A stretch of 64,000 bases of DNA, taken from contig NZ_QEXM01000051.1 in assembly GCF_004127445.1 (NCBI RefSeq), positions 62,001-126,000 on the forward strand. The letters are read 5' to 3'. This document shows positions 7,374 to 15,698 of this stretch, one piece after another; the stretch's first letter is position 1, and every line of letters starts with the position of its first letter. The notes under the pieces were generated by a model that saw only the letters and a list, made by a program, of their open reading frames with translations, was not told the DNA's origin and ran no database searches. The translations under genes and the position numbers were made by a program. Origin of the DNA: Streptomyces alfalfae (lineage in GTDB: Bacteria; Actinomycetota; Actinomycetes; Streptomycetales; Streptomycetaceae).

Positions 7374-8551
7374 CCCGTCAGGGACGTCCGGCCCACCCCC
7401 GCGGGCGTCAGGCGCGACCCGAGCAGGATCATGCGCAGGGCCCGTTCGGTGGCGTCGGTGAGGAACTCGCCGCCTCTGCCGAGCGCCTCGGTCAGGGTGA
7501 CCGGGGCGGGCAGGATCGCGCTGTAGGCGTCGACGCCCACCGCCCGCACCTGGTGGGCGCCCTGACCGATCGTGCCCGCGAGGACCAGGACCGGGCGGCC
7601 CGAGCGCTTGGCGCGGCGGGCCACCTCGGCCGGGATCTTGCCGCGCGGCGTCTGGTGGTCGAGGGCGCCCTCCGCCGTGACGACCAGGTCGGCGCGGGCC
7701 AGGCGGGCGTCCAGGTCGATCCGGCCGAGCAGCACGTCGAAGCGGGGCAGCAGCCGCGCGCCGAGGGCGGCGAGACCCGCCCCGAGGCCGCCGGACGCGC
7801 CGGTGCCCGCGCCCTCGAAGAGGTCGGTCGCGGCGCGGAGGTCACGGGTGAGGACGTGCGCCCAGTGTTCGAGGGCGGCGGCGAGCTGTTCGACCTGCGT
7901 GGGGGTCGCGCCCTTCTGGGGGCCGAAGACGCGGGCGACGCCGCGCTCGCCGCAGAGCACGTTGAAGGGGTTGCACGCCACGCGGATGTCGGTGTCCGCG
8001 AGGCGGGGGTCCAGGCCGCTCGCGTCGATCCGGCTCAGCCGCGCCAGCTCCCGGCCGCCGCGCGGCAGCTCCCAGCCGTCGGTGTCGAGGAGGCGGGCCC
8101 CCAGGGCCTGCAGGGCGCCCGCGCCGCCGTCGGAGGTGCCCGAGTCGCCGCAGCCGACGAGGACGCGGCGGGCGCCCGCGTCGAGGGCGGCGCGGATCAG
8201 CTCGCCGACGCCGTACGTCGTGGTGGCGCCAGGGTCGCGCAGATCGCGCGGGACCAGGGAGAGCCCGGCGACGGCCGCCATCTCGACGACGGCCGTGCCG
8301 TCGCGGAGCAGCGCGAAGTGCGTGCCGATCCGCTGGCCCACGGGCCCGGTGGCGGGCAGCGCGACGAGCCGGCCGCCGTCGGCGGACGCCAGGGCGCGGG
8401 CGGTGCCCTCGCCGCCGTCCACCAGCGGGATCAGGTCGGTCTCCGCGTGCGGGACGACACGGCGTACGCCCGCGGCGATGGCCTCGGCCGCGGCCCCCGC
8501 GGAGAGGGACTCCTTGAAGCCGCTGGGAGCGATGGCGAAACGGTTCAGCAT
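7322..8551 (-). CDS. glxK: Glycerate kinase
   Basis: A 409-residue protein of the GlxK/GarK glycerate 2-kinase family, which phosphorylates D-glycerate with ATP. The N-terminal APSGFKESLSA motif, PLVDGGEGTARAL near residue 44, GCGDSGTSDGGAG near 134 and VTAEGALDHQTPRGK near 292 are family signatures. The ATG at 8551 fits the usual N-terminus. The gene lies 22 bases after a DASS-type transporter on the same strand, so the two probably form an operon for uptake and phosphorylation of glycerate or a related acid. Its last 52 bases overlap the convergent aminotransferase gene. Confidence 0.9.
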   Translation of the reverse strand: MLNRFAIAPSGFKESLSAGAAAEAIAAGVRRVVPHAETDLIPLVDGGEGTARALASADGGRLVALPATGPVGQRIGTHFALLRDGTAVVEMAAVAGLSLVPRDLRDPGATTTYGVGELIRAALDAGARRVLVGCGDSGTSDGGAGALQALGARLLDTDGWELPRGGRELARLSRIDASGLDPRLADTDIRVACNPFNVLCGERGVARVFGPQKGATPTQVEQLAAALEHWAHVLTRDLRAATDLFEGAGTGASGGLGAGLAALGARLLPRFDVLLGRIDLDARLARADLVVTAEGALDHQTPRGKIPAEVARRAKRSGRPVLVLAGTIGQGAHQVRAVGVDAYSAILPAPVTLTEALGRGGEFLTDATERALRMILLGSRLTPAGVGRTSLTGQAATPVSGTQRPSSVR

Positions 8552-8573
8552 GAGATCTCCTGTGCGGGCGGGT

Positions 8574-9986
8574 TCAGCGGACGGGGACGCCGAGCAGCGG
8601 CCAGAGCGTGACGGCGAAGAGCAGGACGAGCGCGGCGGTCAGCGGGGCCAGGACCGCGGAGAGGCGCAGCAGGTCGCGCGGGGTGTAGGTGGGGGTGCCC
8701 GGGATGTCGGCGAACAGGGTGACCGGCTTGGCCGAGGCGGGCAGCGTGTGGCAGAACCCCGCCGCCGCCGTCGAGGCCAGGGCCGCGGCGACCGGATTGA
8801 CTCCGGCGCCGGCCGCCGCGGCGACGACCAGCGGGACCAGGACGGACGAACGGGCCGAGCGGGACTGCAGGACCAGGTGCGCCGCCGTGCTCACACAGAC
8901 GACCACGGCCAGGAACAGCCACGGGGGCACATCCAGCGGCAGGCCGCCGACCAGCCACGTCGCCGCTCCCGAGTCGGCCAGGGCGACGCCCATCGCCATC
9001 GTCGCCGCCATGAAGAGCAGCAGCGCCCAGGGCACCGTCTTCAGGGCGTCCTTGAGGCGCACGGTGCCGAGGGCGGGGGAGGCGGCCACGACGGCGCCGA
9101 TCAGCGCGACGACGGCGGGCGGCACCCGGTGCAGGGGCTCGCCGCACCAGAGCGCGACGACCGTGGCGAGCAGCAGGGCGCAGCGCGTCTCGGCGGGCTC
9201 CCAGGGGCCCGAGACCGGCCGCTCGCTGTGGGCCTGGAGCTGTTCGACGGTGATGCGCACCGGGCCCCTGCGGTCCGCGCGCCGCGTGGTCGTCAGCAGC
9301 ACGGCCTCGGCGGCCAGATGGGACGAGGCGACGGCGAGCGGCAGACCGAGCAGCAGCCACTGCGTGAAGCCGATGCGGTCACCGGTGGCCTCCCAGAGCA
9401 CCGACACGGTGATCAGGTGGGCGCCCGCGCCGATCAGCGTCGCGACCGCGGAGAGCAGGATCACGGTGGGGAAGAGCAGCGCGAGCATCACGACCAGGCG
9501 CCTTCGGTCGGCGAGGACCTTGGCCAGGGCGAGGAAGACGGGCAGCGCGAGCGCGGCGCGCCCGGAGGTGGCGGGCACCGCGAAGGCCGTCACGACCAGC
9601 GCGGCGGTCGTCAGATGGGTCAGCTGCCGTACGCTGCGCGCCCCGCTGACCAGGAAGGTCGCCGCCCGCCCCGCGAGCCCGCTGCGCGCCACGGCGGCGG
9701 CGAGCACGAAGGCGCAGATCAGCAGCCACACCGTCTCGTCCCCGAGGGTGCCGAAGAGGGTGTCGCTGCTGATCACGCCGGTCGCGGTCAGGGCGAGGCC
9801 CGCGCCGAGCGCGATGTAGGTGTCGTCGATCGGCGTGCCGATCCAGGCGCAGGTCGCGAGGGCGAAGACGGCGAGCGTGAGGCGGGCGTCGATGCCGAGC
9901 CCCGGGAAGTTGCCGGGGACCGCGAGCAGCGCGCAGACGCTGAGCGCGACGCACAGCGTGACGGCTCGGAGGGGAGTCAGGGTCAC
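8574..9986 (-). CDS. SLC13/DASS-family anion permease
   Basis: A 470-residue polytopic membrane protein with about eleven to twelve hydrophobic segments. Two repeated halves end in short hairpin-like motifs, PATSGRAAL near residue 157 and LPASAKPVT near 420, matching the sodium-anion binding loops of the divalent-anion:sodium symporter family. The substrate cannot be read from sequence. The downstream glycerate kinase, 22 bases away, suggests glycerate or a hydroxy-acid, while dicarboxylates are the alternative. The ATG at 9986 is the first good start after the divergent-free gap to the two-component system. Confidence 0.75.
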   Translation of the reverse strand: MTLTPLRAVTLCVALSVCALLAVPGNFPGLGIDARLTLAVFALATCAWIGTPIDDTYIALGAGLALTATGVISSDTLFGTLGDETVWLLICAFVLAAAVARSGLAGRAATFLVSGARSVRQLTHLTTAALVVTAFAVPATSGRAALALPVFLALAKVLADRRRLVVMLALLFPTVILLSAVATLIGAGAHLITVSVLWEATGDRIGFTQWLLLGLPLAVASSHLAAEAVLLTTTRRADRRGPVRITVEQLQAHSERPVSGPWEPAETRCALLLATVVALWCGEPLHRVPPAVVALIGAVVAASPALGTVRLKDALKTVPWALLLFMAATMAMGVALADSGAATWLVGGLPLDVPPWLFLAVVVCVSTAAHLVLQSRSARSSVLVPLVVAAAAGAGVNPVAAALASTAAAGFCHTLPASAKPVTLFADIPGTPTYTPRDLLRLSAVLAPLTAALVLLFAVTLWPLLGVPVR

Positions 9987-10068
9987 GTGTCCAGCGTGGT
10001 GCGGCGCCGTGAGCCCTCAATGAGCCGAGCATGAAGGAAATTTCACCGGCCCGGCGGTGCGCCCGTCC

Positions 10069-10737
10069 TCATCCGGCGTCCGGCAGGCGGTAGCCCATCC
10101 CGCGCACCGTCTCCAGCCGCTCCGCGCCCAGCTTCTTGCGCAGCGCGCGCACGTACACGTCCACGATGTTGGAGCCGGGGTCGAAGTCGTACCCCCAGAC
10201 GTGGGAGAGGATCTGCTCGCGTGAGAGCACCTGCCCCGGATGGCGCAGGAACAGCTCCAGGAGGACGAACTCACGGGCCGTCAGGTCCACCGTGCGCTCG
10301 CCCGAACGCGCCCTGCGGGTGCGCAGGTCCAGGGTCAGATCGCCGCTGCGCAGCACCGTGACCTCCGGCGCCCACGCCGCCGTGCGCAGGCGCAGCCGCA
10401 CCCGGGCGAGCAGTTCCTCGAAGCGGAACGGCTTGGTCATCCAGTCGTCGGCGCCGCCCTCCAGGCCCGCGACGGTGTCCCGCACCGAGTCGCGGGCGGT
10501 CAGCACGATGACGGGCGTGGCCACCCGGGCCTCGCGCAGCTGCCGCAGGACCGTGAAACCGTCCTTGCCCGGCAGCCCGATGTCCAGGACGACCAGGTCG
10601 AAGCCGCCGGTCAGGGCGTAGTCGTAAGCACTCTCGCCGTCGCCGACCACCGTGGTGGTGAAGCCGTTGGCGCGCAGGCCCTTCTCGACGAAGGAGGCGA
10701 TGCGCTCCTCGTCCTCGACGATCAGTACGCGGTTCAT
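10069..10737 (-). CDS. OmpR/PhoB-family response regulator
   Basis: A 222-residue regulator. The receiver domain (residues 1-115) has VEDEE, the phosphorylated aspartate in VVLDIGLPGKDG near residue 51, VLTARD, and the lysine of MTKPF. A winged-helix DNA-binding domain fills residues about 125-220 (LTAREFVLLELF, VDVYVRALRKKLG). The ATG at 10737 overlaps the sensor kinase stop by four bases, so kinase and regulator are coupled. The target genes are unknown. Confidence 0.93.
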   Translation of the reverse strand: MNRVLIVEDEERIASFVEKGLRANGFTTTVVGDGESAYDYALTGGFDLVVLDIGLPGKDGFTVLRQLREARVATPVIVLTARDSVRDTVAGLEGGADDWMTKPFRFEELLARVRLRLRTAAWAPEVTVLRSGDLTLDLRTRRARSGERTVDLTAREFVLLELFLRHPGQVLSREQILSHVWGYDFDPGSNIVDVYVRALRKKLGAERLETVRGMGYRLPDAG

Positions 10738-12254
10738 GGGCGGGCCGCCCCTTCCTGCTGTGGCCGCACGAGGACGAAGGTGGCGCCGCCGCCGTCCGTG
10801 GGGCGCAGTTCGACGCGCCCGCCGTGGCCCTCGGCGATGGCCTTGACGATGGCGAGGCCGAGCCCCGCCCCGGTGGAGCGGGAGCCGCGCCGCGCGGTGC
10901 CGCGGCGGAACCGCTCGAAGATCACCGCCGCGTCCTGCGGCTGCACCCCGGGGCCGCTGTCCGCGACGTACAGCTCGATGTCCCCGTCGCGCAGCCGCGA
11001 GCCGATGCCGACGCGCTGGCCGGGGACGGTGTGCTGGACGGCGTTCTGGGCGAGCTGGACCATCGCCTGCGTGATGCGCTGGGCGTCGAGCCTGGCCTCG
11101 GTGTCGGCGACCTCGGCGAGGTGCCAGTCGCGCTCGCCGAGCGCCCTGGCCTTGACGAAGACGTCCGCGGTCAGCTCGGCGAGCTGGACGGGCCCGGGGG
11201 TGACGAAGTCGGGCCGCTCGGCCTTGGCGAGCAGCAGCAGGTCCTCCACCATGCGGCTCATCCGGTCGAGCTCCTCGGTGACGATGCGGACCGTCTCCTC
11301 GCGCTCGGCGGCGTTGTCGGTGGCGGTGTCCATCAGCTCCAGGTGGCCGCGGACAATGGTGATGGGGGTGCGCAGCTCGTGGCCCGCGTCGTCGACGAAC
11401 TCCCGCTGGGCGGCGAAGGCCCGCTCCAGGCGGTCCAGCATGCCGTTGAAGGTCTCGGCGAGCGCCGCCACGTCGTCGTGGCCCTGCACCGGGATGCGCT
11501 GGGTGAGGTCCTGCTCGGTGAGCTGCGCGGCGGTGGCCCGCACCAGCCTGACCGGTTTGAGGATGCGCCCGGCGACGACCCAGCCGATGCCCGTCGTCAT
11601 CAGGAGCGCGACCCCGGAGATGGCGAGCAGCATGGTGAACACGCTGTCGGCCTTGGCGCGTTCCCCCGCCGGGTGGAAGGCGACCACGAAGGCCGCCTCC
11701 GGGTGCCCGGGACCCGCCTCGATCACCGCCTTGGCCCAGCGGACCTCGCCGCCCGGCCGGTCCAGCGTGCCGGTGGCGTCGGGGGAGTCGAAGACCGCCT
11801 TCAGCGAGGCGGGGTCGCCGGCGAGCGGGTGGTCGATCCGCGGCTCCCTGGACTGTTCCTTCTTGGCGGGGCCCCGGCCCTGGCGGCCGATCAGGCCGAG
11901 CAGTTCCTCGTCGGGGTCGGCGTACTGCCGGGAGAGGAACAGCCGCAGCAGCGGTTCGGGGTCGGTGAACCGCTCGCCCGTGTGCGGGTCGACGCCCTCC
12001 TTCACGAAGTTGGTGAACTCCCCGGTCTCCTGCGCGAGGAGCCGGCCGACGCGGTGGTCGACGTCGCGCAGCAGCACCGAGCGCGTGGTGGCGGCCACCG
12101 CGGTCAGCGCGACGGCCATCACCACGAGCAGCCACAGCAGGATGCGGACCCGGGCGGATATCCGGCGGCGCGGGGGCTCAGCCGTCGTCACCGGGGCCGT
12201 CGTCGTCGCTGTCGCCCCGGCCCGCGTCGTCGTCCGCGTCGTCGTCGTTGTCAT
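10734..12254 (-). CDS. Sensor histidine kinase
   Basis: A 506-residue membrane kinase. Membrane helices lie at about 38-62 and 205-225 with a sensor domain between them. A HAMP linker follows, then the phospho-acceptor box GHELRTPITIVRGH, the N box QNAVQHT, and the ATP lid DSGPGV with GAGLGLAIVKAIAEGHGG. The first 20 or so residues are a Thr/Arg/Ala-rich tail read from the same bases as the Asp-rich tail of the upstream gene. An internal GTG 63 bases further in, just before the upstream stop codon, is an alternative start and would remove most of this tail. It pairs with the regulator that follows. Confidence 0.92.
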   Translation of the reverse strand: MTTTTTRTTTRAGATATTTAPVTTAEPPRRRISARVRILLWLLVVMAVALTAVAATTRSVLLRDVDHRVGRLLAQETGEFTNFVKEGVDPHTGERFTDPEPLLRLFLSRQYADPDEELLGLIGRQGRGPAKKEQSREPRIDHPLAGDPASLKAVFDSPDATGTLDRPGGEVRWAKAVIEAGPGHPEAAFVVAFHPAGERAKADSVFTMLLAISGVALLMTTGIGWVVAGRILKPVRLVRATAAQLTEQDLTQRIPVQGHDDVAALAETFNGMLDRLERAFAAQREFVDDAGHELRTPITIVRGHLELMDTATDNAAEREETVRIVTEELDRMSRMVEDLLLLAKAERPDFVTPGPVQLAELTADVFVKARALGERDWHLAEVADTEARLDAQRITQAMVQLAQNAVQHTVPGQRVGIGSRLRDGDIELYVADSGPGVQPQDAAVIFERFRRGTARRGSRSTGAGLGLAIVKAIAEGHGGRVELRPTDGGGATFVLVRPQQEGAARP

Positions 12255-12495
12255 CGCCCGGTGATCTGTCGTCGCCCGGGGTGTTCCCGCCGACCGGCGG
12301 CGGGGGCACCGTCTCGTCGCTCGGGGTGGGCCGGGCGCTGGTGGGAGTGGCGGAGGGGGAGTCGCTGCGCAGTTCGACCTTGGGCGGAGCCTTGGGTGGC
12401 GTGGGGCTGTCCGTCAGCAGGTAGCTCGTCGCGGCGATGCCGAGCGGTATCGCCACGACGGCTGCCAGGGCCGCCATGCGGTGGGAGAAGACCAT
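12178..12495 (-). CDS. Small membrane-anchored acidic protein
   Basis: A 105-residue protein. One N-terminal hydrophobic helix (about residues 7-27) is followed by a Pro/Ser/Thr-rich linker and a C-terminal tail of about 30 residues made mostly of Asp and Gly. I recognise no domain. It sits directly upstream of the sensor kinase and overlaps its proposed start by 77 bases in another frame, so it may be translated with it. An acidic surface tail could bind cations or cationic peptides and act with the kinase, but that is inference. Homopolymeric codon use in the tail means the exact end should be read with care. Confidence 0.6.
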   Translation of the reverse strand: MVFSHRMAALAAVVAIPLGIAATSYLLTDSPTPPKAPPKVELRSDSPSATPTSARPTPSDETVPPPPVGGNTPGDDRSPGDDNDDDADDDAGRGDSDDDGPGDDG

Positions 12496-12600
12496 GCCCG
12501 CGATCCTGCACGACGTGCCGCCGCGTCCTGATGAGCCGCGGATGAGGAAACCTTCATGAACCGCTCGGCGCGCGCTCCCCGGGCCCGGCGGCCCCTGACC

Positions 12601-12882
12601 CTAGGAGTCGAGGCCGATCGCGAACGCCGCCTCCAGGTCGTGCTGGGAGTACGTGCGGAACGCCACGTGCGTGTCCGTCCCCTCGACGCCGGGGATCTTG
12701 CTGATCCGGCCGGGGATGACGTCCGCGAGGTCGTCGTGGCGCGGCACCCGCACCATCGCGATCAGGTCGTAGGTCCCGGTGACGGAGAAGACCTCGCTGA
12801 CGGAGTCGAGCGCGGCGATCGACTCGGCGATCTCCGGGATCCGGTCCACGCTGGTCTTGATGAGCACGATCGCGGTGATCAC
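12601..12882 (-). CDS. Stand-alone Lrp/AsnC ligand-binding (RAM) domain protein
   Basis: A 93-residue protein that is only the effector-binding RAM domain of Lrp/AsnC regulators. ITAIVLIKTSVDR at the start and SVTGTYDLIAMVRV in the middle are typical. It has no helix-turn-helix, so it cannot bind DNA by itself. It may bind small molecules or form mixed oligomers with full-length Lrp proteins. The GTG start at 12882 overlaps the stop of the rhomboid gene (GTGA). Confidence 0.85.
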   Translation of the reverse strand: MITAIVLIKTSVDRIPEIAESIAALDSVSEVFSVTGTYDLIAMVRVPRHDDLADVIPGRISKIPGVEGTDTHVAFRTYSQHDLEAAFAIGLDS

Positions 12883-13610
12883 GGCTGGCTGTCTCCCTCG
12901 ATGGCCGGTGCGGTGCCTTTCACCTTAGCCCTCCGCGAGGACCACACCCATGCGGAGAGGAACCCCAGCGAGAAGCCCACCAGGTGCGCGAGGTACGCCA
13001 CCCCCGTGCCCTGGCCGTCCCGCCCCGCCGCCAGCCACTGCAGGGCCACCCAGAACGGCAGCACCAGCCAGGCGGGGAAACGCAGCGGCAGGAAGAAGAG
13101 GAACGGATAGATGCTGGTGACGCGCGCCTTCGGGAAGAGGAAGAGGAAGGCCCCGAGGACGGCGGAGATCGCCCCGGAGGCCCCGACGAGCGTCTGCTGG
13201 GAGTCCGCGTGCGCCGCCGCGTACGAGAGCAGCGCCAGATAGCCGCAGCCGACGTAGAAGAGCGCGTACGTGAGGTGTCCCATGCGCTCCTCCACCATCG
13301 CCCCGAAGACGAAGAGGAAGAGCATGTTGCCGAGCAGATGGATCCAGCTCCCGTGCACGAACAGGGCCGTGAACGGGCCGAGCGCGGCGCTCGGCACGCC
13401 GCCGAAGAGCTCGGTGGGCACCACCCCCCACCGCTCGAAGTAGGCCTGCTGCGCGCCGAGCAGTTCGTTGCCGCGGCCGTAGCCGGGGTTCAGCCCGGAG
13501 ACCGGGGAGATCAGGAAGACCAGGCAGCAGGCGGCGATCAGTCCGTACGTCACCGGGGCGGACCGCTCGCCGAAGAGCCGGCTCGCCCGCGTACTCCATG
13601 CGTTGATCAT
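12879..13610 (-). CDS. Rhomboid-family intramembrane serine protease
   Basis: A 243-residue polytopic membrane protease with six or seven hydrophobic helices. The catalytic serine is in VGASGAISAVLGA near residue 145 and the catalytic histidine in AYLAHLVGF near 208. The HGSWIHLLGNMLFLFVFG segment in helix 2 is characteristic. It cleaves membrane-spanning substrates, which here are unknown. The ATG at 13610 is used. It is coupled to the downstream Lrp-domain gene and reads away from the zinc-ribbon gene. Confidence 0.9.
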   Translation of the reverse strand: MINAWSTRASRLFGERSAPVTYGLIAACCLVFLISPVSGLNPGYGRGNELLGAQQAYFERWGVVPTELFGGVPSAALGPFTALFVHGSWIHLLGNMLFLFVFGAMVEERMGHLTYALFYVGCGYLALLSYAAAHADSQQTLVGASGAISAVLGAFLFLFPKARVTSIYPFLFFLPLRFPAWLVLPFWVALQWLAAGRDGQGTGVAYLAHLVGFSLGFLSAWVWSSRRAKVKGTAPAIEGDSQP

Positions 13611-13766
13611 GAACAGAGCATGACGTAACGGGCGCTACCCGCACAGACCGCCATGCCGGGGTGGACACCGCCGCGCGGTGCCCCTTACAGGCCTTAAGGT
13701 TGCGGGCAATACGCACCACGGAAACCCGGACGAGTGCCACGCCACCGAGGAAAGCGATCAGCCACG

Positions 13767-14006
13767 ATGACGGTTCCCCTGCCGACCGCCACTACCCGGT
13801 GGCGCTGCAAGCTGTGCGGCAACCTCACGCGTTTCGACGTGACCCGTAGCTCGAAGGTCGTCGAGTATGTGCATCTCGACCTCGCGGGGGAGTCGAACGT
13901 GGAGGAACGCGAGGTGGTCAGTGAGACCATCGAGTCGGTCCGCTGCCGCTGGTGCAACGCGGTGGATCAGGTGGAACTGGTGGACAGGCCGGGCACCGAC
14001 TCCTGA
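13767..14006 (+). CDS. Small zinc-ribbon protein
   Basis: A 79-residue protein with two CxxC knuckles, CKLC near residue 14 and CRWC near 62, separated by a charged beta-rich stretch. This fits a single zinc ribbon. I do not recognise a specific function. The ATG at 13767 follows the sequence aaagcgatcagccacg, and an earlier in-frame ATG at 13734 is possible. It is 36 bases from the NYN-domain gene, so the two may form an operon. Confidence 0.75.
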   Translation: MTVPLPTATTRWRCKLCGNLTRFDVTRSSKVVEYVHLDLAGESNVEEREVVSETIESVRCRWCNAVDQVELVDRPGTDS

Positions 14007-14042
14007 GAGGGAGCGGGGCCCGCACGGCAAGTGGGGTGACGG

Positions 14043-15392
14043 ATGGTGCAGAGCGCGGGCGGGGAGCCGGACGACGGCACCGCTGAGGTGCTCGACCGCC
14101 CCTTGCCGGACGGCGTGCGCCGGCGCGTCGTCCGACTCGTCTCGGACGCCTTCGGCGGCCTGACCCTGGCCGAGCTCCCCGCCCAGCTCCGGCAGTACGC
14201 CCGCTTCACGCCCACCCGGCGCGCGAAGTTCGCGGGCAACGCCATGGCGGCCGCCCTGGAGAGCGAGGCCCTGTTCCGCCAGCGCATCGGCGAACGGCTC
14301 AGGGAGTCCCAGGCCGAGCTGGCGGGCGCCCTGGACGCGGGCGCCCCGCCCCCGGCCGCCGACCCCCTGGACGTGGCGGCGGCGGCCTATGTGCTGCGCC
14401 CCGCGGGCTGGGTGAAGCTGGTGACCGCGGCGGGCGAGGAGGCCCAGCGGGCCGACGCCGAGCGCGCGGACGACGAGACCAGGGCCGAGCTGGAGCGGCT
14501 GCGCGAGGAGCTGGCCGCGGCCCGCGGCCAGACCAGGGCCGAGACCGAGCGGCTGCGCGCCGAGCTGGAAGCGGCGCGCAGGGAAGCCGAGTCCCTGCAC
14601 CGCAAGCTGCGCGGGGCGCTCAGCGACGTCAAGCGCGGCGAGGCGGCGCTGCGCAAGGCCGCCGCTCGGACGGAGGCCGTCCGCGCCGAGAGCCAGGCCC
14701 AGGTGTCCGCCGCCGAGAGCGAGACCCGGCGGCTCAAGGCGCGGCTCGGCGAGACCGAGGCCGCCCTCGAGGCCAGCCGCAAGGCGGCGCGCGAGGGGCG
14801 CAGCGTCGAGGACATGCGGGTGCGGCTGCTGCTCGACACGGTGCTCGACGCGGCCCAGGGGCTCCGGCGCGAACTGGCCCTGCCGCCCGTCTCCGTACGC
14901 CCCGCGGAGACCGTGGACGCCGTCGAGCCGGGGCGGATGTCGCCCAAGGACATCGCGGCCCGCGCCCTCTCCGAGAGCGACCCCGCGGTCATCGACCAGC
15001 TCCTCGCGCTGCCGCAGGCGCACCTGGTCGTCGACGGCTACAACGTCACCAAGACCGGCTATCCGACCATGCCGCTGGAGAAGCAGCGGCTGCGCCTGCT
15101 CGGCTCGCTCTCGCAGCTCGCCCTGCAGTCGGGCGCCGAGGTCACCTGCGTCTTCGACGGGGCGGAGCTGGCCGCTCCCGTGCTGCTCGCGCCGCCGCGC
15201 GGGGTCAGGGTGCTCTTCTCCAAGCCGGGGGTGACCGCCGACGAGCTGATCCGTCAGCTCGTGCGCGCGGAGCCGCCGGGCAGGCCCGTGGTCGTCGTCT
15301 CGACCGACCGCGAGGTGGCCGACGGGATCGCCAAGGCCGGTGCGCGGCCGGTGGCTTCGGCGGTGCTCCTGAAGCGGCTCTCGCGGGGCTGA
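14043..15392 (+). CDS. NYN-domain RNase-like protein
   Basis: A 449-residue protein. The N-terminal third is alpha-helical. Residues about 135-260 form a long charged coiled coil rich in Glu, Arg and Ala. The C-terminal 130 residues are a YacP-type NYN domain with LVVDGYNVTKTG, the acidic VFDGAE and VVVSTDREVADG, the aspartates expected to bind metal in this PIN-like nuclease fold. RNA processing or decay is a likely role. The long coiled coil is usual in Streptomyces members and absent from the short Bacillus YacP. It starts at the ATG at 14043. Confidence 0.85.
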   Translation: MVQSAGGEPDDGTAEVLDRPLPDGVRRRVVRLVSDAFGGLTLAELPAQLRQYARFTPTRRAKFAGNAMAAALESEALFRQRIGERLRESQAELAGALDAGAPPPAADPLDVAAAAYVLRPAGWVKLVTAAGEEAQRADAERADDETRAELERLREELAAARGQTRAETERLRAELEAARREAESLHRKLRGALSDVKRGEAALRKAAARTEAVRAESQAQVSAAESETRRLKARLGETEAALEASRKAAREGRSVEDMRVRLLLDTVLDAAQGLRRELALPPVSVRPAETVDAVEPGRMSPKDIAARALSESDPAVIDQLLALPQAHLVVDGYNVTKTGYPTMPLEKQRLRLLGSLSQLALQSGAEVTCVFDGAELAAPVLLAPPRGVRVLFSKPGVTADELIRQLVRAEPPGRPVVVVSTDREVADGIAKAGARPVASAVLLKRLSRG

Positions 15393-15564
15393 GCCGCGCA
15401 CGGCCGGACCGCGGCTTTCGCGGGACTAAAGGGGCTTCACGCAACTCCTGTGCTGTATGCCCGAATTGACGGCCCATGGGCGCGACGTAGTGTCAGAAGA
15501 TCATCACGGGCTGTGCGCCATCGGTAAAATATGCGCCTCGCGAACGATTTTCCGCCCCGGTAAT

Positions 15565-15594
15565 TTGAACTGATCACAGGAAGGTCACTAGGGT
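15565..15594 (+). promoter_or_regulatory. Candidate promoter for the first NlpC/P60 gene
   Basis: TTGAAC (15565-15570), an 18-base spacer, then TAGGGT (15589-15594) fits the vegetative pattern TTGAAC-N18-TAnnnT. Transcription would start near 15601, giving an untranslated leader of about 98 bases. This lies in the 306-base gap 15393-15698, whose remaining sequence shows only short hairpins such as cacccattcggggtg. Confidence 0.45.
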
Positions 15595-15698
15595 CTCGCC
15601 TCGAACCCTCGCTTAGTTGATCACCCATTCGGGGTGACGGCGATGGTGCCCGCCCACCGGGTCTCGGTAGGCGGCTGGAGGAAGAAGGAGCCGCCCGC

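Noticed and set aside
15601..15698. A cyclic-di-AMP riboswitch before the first NlpC/P60 gene, as such switches often precede wall hydrolases
   Set aside because: Only the loose match ggtaggcgg is present. The conserved core with CAGCTAAC and the opening GGGGAACCC block are missing, and the leader is short.
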